Shown here: one piece after another, positions 38,347 through 47,900 of the stretch
Layout of the letters: the number at the start of each line of letters is the position of its first letter
How positions within the stretch are numbered: position 1 is the stretch's first letter
Source: Hormiphora californensis
Taxonomy: Eukaryota; Ctenophora; Tentaculata; Cydippida; Pleurobrachiidae
NCBI GenBank assembly: GCA_020137815.1
Contig: CM035356.1
Location: forward strand, 5,986,145-6,050,144
Reading direction: 5' to 3'
Length of the DNA stretch: 64,000 nt
Made by a program: the position numbers and the translations under genes
Notes under the pieces: model-generated
The model's database searches: none
What the model was told of the DNA's origin: nothing
The model's input: the letters and a program-made list of their open reading frames with translations, nothing else

Positions 38347-40122
38347 CGTAAAACCCCAAAAGATCTACCCACAGAAACACAAGCATTTGCAGATGATCTA
38401 ATATCAATCGCAGAAGGATATGATATAAAAATAATGAAACAAAGAATAGAAAACACAGCGAACACAATCAACAATTGGTGCAAAGAGCAAGGACTAAACT
38501 TAAGCGTACTAAAAACCAAATTAGTTCTCTTCTCCAACAAAAGAACAAAACTTAAAGTCGATATAAAGATAGAAAGCACCAAAATATCTAACTCCGAAAC
38601 CACCATATTTCTGGGAGTGACACTAGACGAAAAACTCAACTTCAAACAACACATTACCGCGAAAACAAACCAAGCCGTTCAAAGACTGCTAGCCCTAAAA
38701 AGCGCAATGGGAGCTACATGGGGCACGTCACCAAAAACAACATTGTGGATCTACAACACAATAATCAAACCAACGATAGACTACGGAGTAGTAATATGGT
38801 GCCACACACTTTCCAAAAAATACATATGCAAGAAATTTAGATCAATCCAAGGTCTAGCCCTTAAAGTAGCAACAGGAGCAGCACCTAGTACAGCACAAGC
38901 AGACTTAAACGTAATTACCGACACACCAGACATAATAGCTTACCTGAAAGCAAAATCAATAATAGGTGCAAACAGGCTTATCTGCAACAAACATTGGACC
39001 AAAGAAACAGCAACCACAGAAGGACACGTCAAAAGTATACAACATATGACAAAAACAACGGGCCAAACAACCAAACAATGGGATCTCTCCACTCCAAAAC
39101 TCAACATCGATAACAACTTCACAACATTATCACCAAATACAAACAACATAGAAACATACAACCAGAACATGCAAATCATTAGAAACGATAAAAAACCAAT
39201 ACACTGTTATACAGATGGGTCGAAGGACGAAAACGGAAAGACAGGAAGTGGCCTAACTTTTGAAATGGAAAATGACAAAATAGAGGACAAAACCAAATTA
39301 CCAGAATTCTGTACAGTATTCCAGGCAGAGCTAATAGCTATTACCAGAGCAGCCGAGATTATGAATGAAAAAAGAATTACAGATAAAATAATATATATCT
39401 GGAGTGACAGCAAATCCTCCATCGACGCACTCGCTTCCATCAAGACAAGGACCAGAACAGTCAGTATAGCAATACAAACACTCAACAAACTGGCAACAAA
39501 CAATAAAGTTACAATCGCATGGATCAAAGCACACATAGGCATTCCAGGGAACGAGAGGGCAGACGAACTAGCAAAAGCAGCAACAATCGATGGGAATATT
39601 AGATCTTGCCCACCACCATTCAGTCGGGCCGTAAAAGAGCTCAAGGAATGGACAACAAGAGAAACTACCAAAGAATTCGAGAACAGTGGCGGGAAACACA
39701 CCAAGCGGTTACTCGCAGACACCCAAAATTCATATGAAACAAGGACGGAACAGCATATGATAACAGACACACAAACATACAACAAAATAACAAAGCAAAC
39801 GAAGGACCTAATGAAAACAAGACAAAGCATCAGAACAGCCATTCACATAATAACCCAGCATGGAGAAAACAACCACCATCTAGGCAAAATAGGAAAAACA
39901 CAACATGGCTTATGCACATTATGCCAACACGAAGAAGAAACGGTAGAACATATTATTTGCAAGTGTCCAGCGATAGCACAAAAAAGGGAAGAGCTTTCAG
40001 GAAGAGCGTATCACAGTGATATATATTCAACACTGAGAAACAACCCACTAAAAGAAGCAATCGACATAATGCTGTTGTTCCTGAAACGAAAGAAATTAAC
40101 CATAAACGACACAGAAGACTAG
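38347..40122 (+). CDS. Retrotransposon ORF2, 3' part: RT catalytic box, RNase H and zinc finger
   Basis: Continues ORF2 after the nested fragment. The codon at 38347 (CGT) follows the CTA at 37256 in frame, so the coding sequence was interrupted rather than decayed. It begins RKTPKDLPTETQAFADDLIS, where FADD is the RT catalytic box, then the thumb (GLNLSVLKTKLVLFS, FLGVTLDEKLNFKQHI). RNase H follows with the full acidic set: YTDGSKDENG, FQAELIAITRAAE, IWSDSKSS and KAHIGIPGNERADELAKA. Near the end CTLCQHEEETVEHIICKC is a Cys-Cys-His-Cys finger typical of I/R1/Jockey-type elements. Stop at 40120-40122. Confidence 0.88.
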   Translation, partial: RKTPKDLPTETQAFADDLISIAEGYDIKIMKQRIENTANTINNWCKEQGLNLSVLKTKLVLFSNKRTKLKVDIKIESTKISNSETTIFLGVTLDEKLNFKQHITAKTNQAVQRLLALKSAMGATWGTSPKTTLWIYNTIIKPTIDYGVVIWCHTLSKKYICKKFRSIQGLALKVATGAAPSTAQADLNVITDTPDIIAYLKAKSIIGANRLICNKHWTKETATTEGHVKSIQHMTKTTGQTTKQWDLSTPKLNIDNNFTTLSPNTNNIETYNQNMQIIRNDKKPIHCYTDGSKDENGKTGSGLTFEMENDKIEDKTKLPEFCTVFQAELIAITRAAEIMNEKRITDKIIYIWSDSKSSIDALASIKTRTRTVSIAIQTLNKLATNNKVTIAWIKAHIGIPGNERADELAKAATIDGNIRSCPPPFSRAVKELKEWTTRETTKEFENSGGKHTKRLLADTQNSYETRTEQHMITDTQTYNKITKQTKDLMKTRQSIRTAIHIITQHGENNHHLGKIGKTQHGLCTLCQHEEETVEHIICKCPAIAQKREELSGRAYHSDIYSTLRNNPLKEAIDIMLLFLKRKKLTINDTED

Positions 40123-40492
40123 AGATCCAAACTACCAACAAAACCAGAACACACAAGAAACACATACCTAGAAACCAGTACAACAAAAATCAAAAGGAAG
40201 GACTAAAATGTGCAAAACGACATAGAACCACGCAATGCAACGCATCCCAAAGACGACTGCTGCAACCCCCCTCACCTCCCCCGCAGCAGTCGACTTTCCC
40301 CACCAGGGTTATGCCCCCCATAATCCTTCCCATTTCTAGTCGGCCCCACAAATGGGAACTCCCGCCCCCTCCCCCCATACCTCACGGCCATCATTAGCGG
40401 TGCTGGTATCACTAAGTGATTGGCCCTGTGCGTAGGGTCCCCAACAGGGGTTCACGCCCATGGCAACCGCTCCTATCAAATCAAATCAAAAA
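40123..40492 (+). other. 3' UTR and tail of the retrotransposon
   Basis: GC- and C-rich 3' end with a possible hairpin (GACTGCTGC at 40253 and GCAGCAGTC at 40283). It finishes in ATCAAATCAAATCAAAAA directly before the target duplication. Confidence 0.65.
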
Positions 40493-41376
40493 GGGGTAAT
40501 CATTTACAAACCCCAACTAACCTGCCAGCAGGGGTAATCATTTACAAACCCCCAACTAACCTGCCAGCAGGGGTAATCATTTACAAACCCCCAACTAACC
40601 TGCCAGCAGGGGTAATCATTTACAACCCCCAACTAACCTGCCAGCAGGGGTAATCATTTACAAACCCCCAACTAACCTGCCAGCAGGGGTAATCATTTAC
40701 AAACCCCCAACTAACCTGCCAGCAGGGGTAATCATTTACAAACCCCCAACTAACCTGCCAGCAGGGGTAATCATTTACAAACCCCCAACTAACCTGCCAG
40801 CAGGGGTAATCATTTACAAACCCCCAACTAACCTGCCAGCAGGGGTAATCATTTACAACCCCCAACTAACCTGCCAGCAGGGGTAATCATTTACAAACCC
40901 CCAACTAACCTGCCAGCAGGGGTAATCATTTACAAACCCCCAACTAACCTGCCAGCAGGGGTAATCATTTACAAACCTCCAACTAACATGCCAGCAGGGG
41001 TAATCATTTACAAACCCCCAACTAACCTGCCAGCAGGGGTAATCATTTACAAACCCCCAACTAACCTGCCAGCAGGGGTAATCATTTACAAACCCCCAAC
41101 TAACCTGCCAGCAGGGGTAATCATTTACAAACCCCCAACTAACCTGCCAGCAGGGGTAATCATTTACAAACCCCCAACTAACCTGCCAGCAGGGGTAATC
41201 ATTTACAAACCTCCAACTAACCTGCCAGCAGGGGTAATCATTTACAAACCCCCAACTAACCTGCCAGCAGGGGTAATCATTTACAACCCCCAACTAACCT
41301 GCCAGCGGGTGTAATCATTTACAAACCCCCAACTAACCTGCCAGCGGGGGTAATCATTTACAAATCCCCAACTAAC
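40493..41376. repeat. 39-bp minisatellite, proximal block, built from a 5' splice site
   Basis: About 22-23 units of the same repeat as 30481-31315, in the same orientation. It runs without a gap into the donor of the exon at 41377-41506. The exon's last bases (GATTACCCGCTGGCAG) and the first intron bases (GTTAGTTGGGGATTTG) are the terminal unit. Two more units near the exon carry GCGGG instead of GCAGG, as the exon does. Confidence 0.93.
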
Positions 41377-42731
41377 CTGCCAGCGGGTAATCTCAGGTTG
41401 ACAGCAGTTTGGGGTGTTTCAGGATCTGAAACCAGGGTGAACCGCATCTTGTTAAGAGGGTGTGTGAATGCCCTGTACTCCCTAGCATCCTCATCTGCAG
41501 TAACAACTAGGGGAAAGAGTGAGAGTGGATAGGGACTAAAGTAACGACTAGGAGAAGAGTGGGTAGTAAGAGAGGGAGAGAGAATAGTGACAACTATTAT
41601 ATGAGAAAGAGATAGATACAGGGGAAAACAGGGTGGATAGTTAGGAAAGGAGAGTTTGTTAGATGAGGATAAACTCAAGATTAAAATTCCTACAACAATG
41701 AAGAAGCAAAAAATCAGCGAATATGACAATCAAACTGCAGTAGGTATCATGATTGAAGTGATTGGAGCACAATTATATATAGCAACAAAATTCATGCTCT
41801 GACTGAACACAGAACAATAATTGCCCAACTGGCAGACGCGGTGTGCTGTCAAACTCCAATAGCAGGCTCAAGTGATCACATAAGTGATCACATATGTACA
41901 CATATATACAGTGTACACATATGTGATCACAGTGTACACACGAACAAAGAAAGACAAAGACAAAGAAAGGGTGGACTGAATGGCACACTCAGCCACACAC
42001 ACTAATCCGCACGTGCGGCTGCGCGCAATCTCGAACTTTCTCCCTCACTCACACACTCTCCCCTTGAGACCGCCGCGTGATAAACCACGTGATCTCTTTT
42101 TAACCAATAGGACTGACAGCTGAGTGCTACTGCAGCAGTTCAGTTTGTACACCGATACACTCTCTTGCTCTTGATCTCCGTATGTGTACACTTTTTCTAG
42201 ATCTCAATTCTCAGCCAGTCCACTGTCAGTGCATGTTCTGTTGTTGCCTGACCAGCAAAATATCTCAATCGGTTGTCTACTTCTGTGTTCTAGCCCTCGC
42301 CAGTCCAAATTCCCGGGTCTCGTTGAGTAGTAAACCCTAATTACTCAACAAGGCTCTCCAGAATTTGCTGCCTGGAGCTCTACCGTTCAGTTTTGTTTAG
42401 GTCTTCAGCTCAACCCCGGCAAATGTAAGACGATTTTGCATTTTCTGTCATATATATGTTTTGTAACATCATTTTGAGTTCAAAATGATGCTACAAAACT
42501 CTTTTTTACGACAGACATAAGTTTTACATCATTTACAACAAGGCTAGAAGTAGTCGACAGTTAACACAGATTTACAATTCACTCACTTTTTCCTTCTTCA
42601 TCCTCATTCCCCTTTTTGTGTTCTCTGGTAGCTATCAAAGATACCATAATGATAATCACTAGTATTAACACACCCATGCCAGTGGCAATAGCAGCAGTCC
42701 GTCTTTTCCTTGCACTGCATTTCATAGACAT
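41377..42731 (-). CDS. Membrane-anchored M16 (insulysin-like) metallopeptidase, 5' exons (fourth paralogue)
   Basis: Two exons join in phase: 42587-42731 (donor A|GTGAGT, phase 1) and 41377-41506 (acceptor CCCTAG|, donor CAG|GTTAGT, phase 2). The first encodes MSMKCSARKRR, a positive cytosolic end, followed by a membrane anchor (GMGVLILVIIIMVSLIA). The second reads IVTADEDAREYRAFTHPL and then MRFTLVSDPETPQTAVNLRL. This aligns with IIKSESDARLYRAF and GIRFTLVSDKDAVKSACGVN of the paralogue at 18477-20622. Later exons of the same gene are at 27133-27227, 26655-26706 and 23805-23946. The HxxEH exon was not found, so whether the copy is active is open. An upstream exon may exist, since the frame is open above 42731; the ATG at 42731 is the first in frame with the anchor. 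Confidence 0.75.
42463..42501. repeat. Imperfect hairpin, about 39 bp
   Basis: TTTGTAACATCATTTTGA pairs with TCAAAATGATGCTACAAA across a 2-base loop, with one mismatch. Confidence 0.6.
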
Positions 42732-44969
42732 GTTGTTGCTCTTTATATACCACTCCTTTGCCTTGTTCAACCCTGTTTCACAAATGTAATGGAGGGTTAG
42801 AATATAGCAACCACATGTTGTTGCTGCTCTTTACCACTAATCCTGCACTGCTTCTAGGGTGGGTGGGGTTTTGAATTTGTTAACACTGTTCCTTATGAAC
42901 AATACAGACAGTTCTATCTGGAGCTTTTTCACCAGTGTTTTTGTTTCAAAAGTTCTACAAAAATTTAAAATTAAAGGTGATAATGCAAATATAATTGTGT
43001 GCAGTATAATTATAGGGTATAGTCACTAACAGCTGCAATACAACATAATGTGCTGGTTCGATATTACTGATACAGACACCATACAAACAACAATAAACTT
43101 AATTGGTGTTAATTGGCGTTTAATTGGTGTTATGTCCAAAAGCTGTATGCAGATATTTAGTTTGTTCGCAGTACTGAAGTTAGTTCTATGTAGACAGCTG
43201 CAATATCAGCTTGTTGAGTTACTCAATAAATATCAGCTATGCAGTTTGTGCTCCACCTAGGGTTCGCCTAATTTTGTCAGTACGGTAGATCAATTCAACT
43301 CAATATTGGATAAAGATCAAATGGTAAATTAACTTGTCTGAGATACTGCAGATAGCATGGACGTGTTTTCGAGTTTGGGGAGCAATTACTAATGTAGCAC
43401 TATGCATGGCAATGGAGCTGATTAATATTATATGGGGATAGGTACGTTTCAATTAACATACAGATACTGCAAATATTCACTGAACACGATAAGAGAGAAC
43501 GCGAGTAGAGAACTGCCACTACTACTATAGCAAATTGGTTGGAACCTATCACCCAGAGTTTTGCTGACAGATTTGGAAAATTGGTTTGCGTGTGTGTATG
43601 TTAGCTCTTCTATAGTTTACCACGAGGGTGTTGAAACGAGGAGAAAACACTGGTTCGAGACAGAGGGACATGCAACACTGGCTTCAGCTAGAAAGAGCTC
43701 TTCAAATTGAGATTTATACGGGGAAGATCTTACTAAGACCTTCCCCATATATCTCAGTCTGTGATCCCTACTATGAAGCCTACAGGGAAATAGGGAATCA
43801 GTAAAACCCAGAAGCCATGTTAAACAAACTACTTTGAAGGCAGTGGTAACTCTAGCGGCTGGTAGTGCCCGATACGTAACACCGGCAGAGATAGAAGGAG
43901 ACAGAGAGTGATCAAGGGAAGGAGAGATGGCGATAGACAGGGGGAACCAGGGAGAGAAAAAAGTTGAGATAAACTTAGAGAAACAGTTAGAGAGTGTCTG
44001 AACCAGAAACAGTGAACAGCCTGTTTCCTTTGGTGGATCTGGAGGCCGCTCTATCGTTTCTATATCAGCCGACATGATGATTTGTATCTGGTGCTTCACT
44101 TGCCAATTTGCAGGTGACCAGCAAAAAACAGTCAGAAATATTCAACAAAATTGGTTCCCGGTAGGGACTGAGATTAGCCGGGCGGGACAACGCGTACCAT
44201 GAGTAGTACCCATCATGAGAGCTATGATAATACCGGTTAAAGTCGCGTGAGATGATCATAATGCGATTATAATATGTTTCCTTATTTACTTTCTTATTCT
44301 CTTTCTTATTCTCTCAAACACACTTCAGTCTTTCTCTCTCACCTTCCCACTTCAATGCCCTAAGATCGCGGTACTTGCCTCCGAACCTTGTCTTGTGACT
44401 TGTACAGACTCCCTGGCCCCGCATATACAGGATATATAGGAAGTGCTGCTGCAGCTTCGCTCTAATCATGTAGCTGTGATATTTTGATACTAAAATACTA
44501 ATATTAGTATTTTTCACAGTAAATTACTAAGTTCCTGGAACCCTCTGCCGGCCCTCTTTCATGATATCCAAGTCATTGGTCCGGGATTGGGAACACCTTT
44601 TTACTGCGGATCAGACTAGACTACAACAAATCAAAACGATCTGAATGTTTCTTATCAATCTGTTTGGTATGAATTACAATTTAGTTCTCAGATAAGATCT
44701 CTCACCACAGAATAAACAACAAAAAATATAACACACAACCCGTATAGAAAACACAAAATAAAGATTCTCAAATATTAATAAACATATCCACCCATTCATG
44801 ACGTCTCTCCCTGTCAAAGCTTCTCTCTCGGCTCGACCGTATAACGACGTAACTGTCAAGTGCTCATGACACAGCTCTGATCACCGCCCGCCCCAACGTC
44901 AGTCTCTGATCTCTCTCTCTAACCACATATAATGATCTATCCACACTTTCTCTTTCTACTATCCAACTA
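42732..44969. other. Region between the fourth M16 gene and the ABCG gene
   Basis: One minus-strand start, at about 44074 (MSADIETIERPPDPPKETG), resembles the short acidic N-terminal exon of the paralogue at 20622 and could be an upstream exon. No convincing donor in the right phase follows, so it is not called. The remainder shows no exon or repeat I recognise. Confidence 0.4.
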
Positions 44970-47900
44970 CTATCTAAGTCTGGGTACTCTTATAAGAGAG
45001 TAGACAATGTGGCATAACACCACCAGGATCGCCCCATAGCCGGTTAAAATTCCAAAGTTTTCACCGATCTCTTCTGCTGCCCCTGGGAATGTAATATTTA
45101 GGTAGTCCTCTCCCTCCTTGTACATGCAATACTCGTCCGGCCTGAAGAGAAAGAGAGATTAATTAGTTGTAAGTTTGATTTGAAAGGTTTTCCGATAAAC
45201 ATTTGTTGAATTTTTGGTGGTTTAGATTTGAAATCGAAGTTAAAGTTTGGGCTCTCAAGACGATATGTTTGTTTTGTTATCAGCATGGATAAGTATAGCG
45301 CAAATTCAATTATGTGTCGGCATAATTCAGTTGATAACACGGGTTATTATTGTCCTTAGCGATAAACATATTCCGTCCCACTCTCCCAACTTGAACTCCC
45401 GGTCCCAACTCACTCCCGGTCCTAACTGAGCTGTATTGTTTGAACCTAGACATTGTCTAGTGATACCTAGATTACAGTAGACAATCTTCTCGACAACACC
45501 CATTCCCTGGCTCCGACCCTCTCTCTGATCGTGCCCCACGTCCCTGGCTCCGACCCTCTCTCTCATTGTGCCCCACGCCAGAGCCTCTTTACAAAAGGGT
45601 TAACTCCCGAAACCCGGCTCCCAAAATTACTTACTTGCACGTTAGAGTGAGGTTTGAGAATTCATTTGCCGCCAAAACTGAGCTGGCGTACCGGTGCATT
45701 GAGCCGTAACTCAGCAGTTCAAACACTGGATGTAAGGACTGGAAATTCCTGAAAAATATACATTATCAGTTCTTTGACTTGGTCAGACTGAACAATACAA
45801 TCGTATCTCACATGTAGCAACTACCCTTTCCCCCTGTTTGCAAGTTGACTCTAGGATATGTAATTAGGGTAGAAAGGGGTAAAATGGCACACTTTCTAAC
45901 GTTTTAGGTTCTAAAATACTCAATTTATACAGCAAGAAGAAAAAAAATTATATAGGCTATCCAATGAAACGTTTTCCTTTCAGACGAGCTAAATTTTAAA
46001 ATCTGAAAGTTTTATTTAATAGCTTAATTAATCAATTCAAAAAGTTTGGTAGGGCTTTTTTTGGAAATTTTGCACTGGGGTAAAATGGTCCAGCCAATAG
46101 CATTGCTCGATTTTTATCACGTGCCTGGTGTTGTTAGAGCACTGGGGTAAAATGGTCCATGTTATCTTCAGTAATTTCTGTTCTGCTGGACCATTTTACC
46201 CCAGTGTGCTGGACCATTTTACCCCAGTTGGTATCACGTGGTATTGGAGGCTCGATTTCATTGGTCCCAGGGTGAACCATTTTACCCCAGCGAGGGTGAA
46301 CCATTTTACCCCAGTTTGACTAATTTGACAATTTAATCAACTTAATAGTAGGTTTTTTGAAAAATTTGTATACCAAGTTTTAGAAGGATAAAAACCCTAA
46401 CTGGCAGTTTTTGCAAAATTAAAATCGGCCAACTCAAACAGAAATTACAGCAGTTTTAAAGCAAAAATTCGGAACAGAACGAGCAGGTCTCCGCTGGAGA
46501 AAAAGTCACGTGACTACATGTAATAACTAGGACCATTTTACCCCATACATGTGCCATTTTACCCCGTGTGCCATTTTACCCCTTTCTACCCTACTATCAT
46601 ATCTACCTATTGGGTGGGAAACTTACCCAAACCTAGGCTACATTGCTACCCTATACCTTATAAATCCAGAGCCCACAGTGATTGAGAGACTCATTATCAG
46701 GCTGACTGCTCCATTCGCTAACACTGGATCACTGATCAAACCTACAAAAATTAAATGTCACAGAACGGCAGCGCTACGCATAACTTCAGCAATTTAACTT
46801 CTTCAGAGCTCCCCTGATCTTTATGCAGCTATAAATATCTTACCCAGTATCATGACTGCAATTGATTCTCCCTGAACCATAAGAATAAAAAACACGCCGG
46901 TAGAGTAGAGAAATCGTGTTATCTCTGGATAGAAACCAATCCCCCTAAGGTGAACCGGGTTAACTAGGGACGGGATTCACGCGGTAGTATGTAGAAACCA
47001 GTCATTTAACTTGGTATGTCTGAACCAGACTTGGTCAGATAAGGGGTAATCATATATGGTGCTAGAAGCAGATTTAGAATCGTGTTAAAAACAATCTTAC
47101 GATATAGCATGCTCTTACCAATAGCCGAGACCCCCGAAGAGGATCGAAGTAGCCGCAGTGAATGGTATAATGTGGAGATAGTAGCCGAGAATAAACAGGC
47201 CTGGTTTGTACAATCCATCCATACATTCCCGGTATCCCAGATCTCGTAGCGTGGGAACTGAAATAATGGGTTGCCATGGATACTGTTGTAAAGTTTACTT
47301 GGCCGCTGGTGTATAATGGTTTGGTTTGATTGACTCTACCTCGCACCCCGTAGGCGCCTGATTAGAGTATTACCGTCATATTCGTCTGTCATCGGGGTCA
47401 GTGCATCTTGAGAATGAGGTGTTCAGGTCTGTCTTTGTATTGTTAGGACGATGCCCACAATTGGTATAACTGTCTCATACGTACAGAGATCAACAGCGTT
47501 CATGATCCCAAAGTAAGTGGGTCCATTGGCAATCTGGAAGAGAAGCCCCACCCTGTTCTGCATACTCGCTTGGTCGTTTTCTAAAGGAGAAAGGGGTCTG
47601 GGGGTCTGGTTTTAGTGGGTTCAGAGAGTTAGGGTTCGGGGTATACAGTTTTCTAAATTTTGGCCGGTTGTAGGCCGGTTAACGAAATAATGTTAACCAT
47701 GGCGGTCTATAGTTACTTACTGAGTCGTAACATAAAGGAAAATAGCATGAGAGAGAACATAAGACCAACGAATGCCCTCATTCCCCAAGCACGTACTGAT
47801 CGGATTACATTCACGTTCATTCGGCTGAAGTGATATTCAATCATGAGAGTTGATTGAAAGCGATATGTAATCATGAGAGTTGATTGAAAGTGATATATAA

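Larger units (their letters stand above)
31316..40492 (+). mobile_element. Non-LTR retrotransposon, APE-RT-RNase H type (I-like group), with nested insertion
   Basis: Inserted into the 39-bp array. GGGGTAATCA (31306-31315) before it is repeated after it (40493-40502), and a flanking A may extend this to 11 bp. The 3' end is a short ATCAA-type tail (40477-40492). Order: 5' region with duplications (31316-32464), upstream ORF with two introns (32465-34231), spacer, ORF2 with endonuclease, reverse transcriptase and RNase H (34728-40122) split by a CR1/L2-like fragment (37257-38346), then 3' UTR. Without the nested piece the element is about 8.1 kb. The target-site duplication shows that the whole segment moved as one unit. 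Confidence 0.85.

Noticed and set aside
39207-39842. Minus-strand frames of up to 211 codons opposite retrotransposon ORF2 (also 35138-36010)
   Set aside because: Antisense shadows of the RNase H and endonuclease regions; hydrophobic Val/Leu-rich composition is the complement of the Asn/Lys/Thr-rich ORF2 codons.
44010-44074. Possible first exon (MSADIETIERPPDPPKETG) upstream of the fourth M16 gene
   Set aside because: Resembles the start of the paralogue at 20622, but no donor of the required phase follows at a good consensus. Kept only as a note.
46128-46319. Short open frame in the ABCG intron
   Set aside because: Made of the inverted CATTTTACCCC repeats inside the MITE at 45867-46591.
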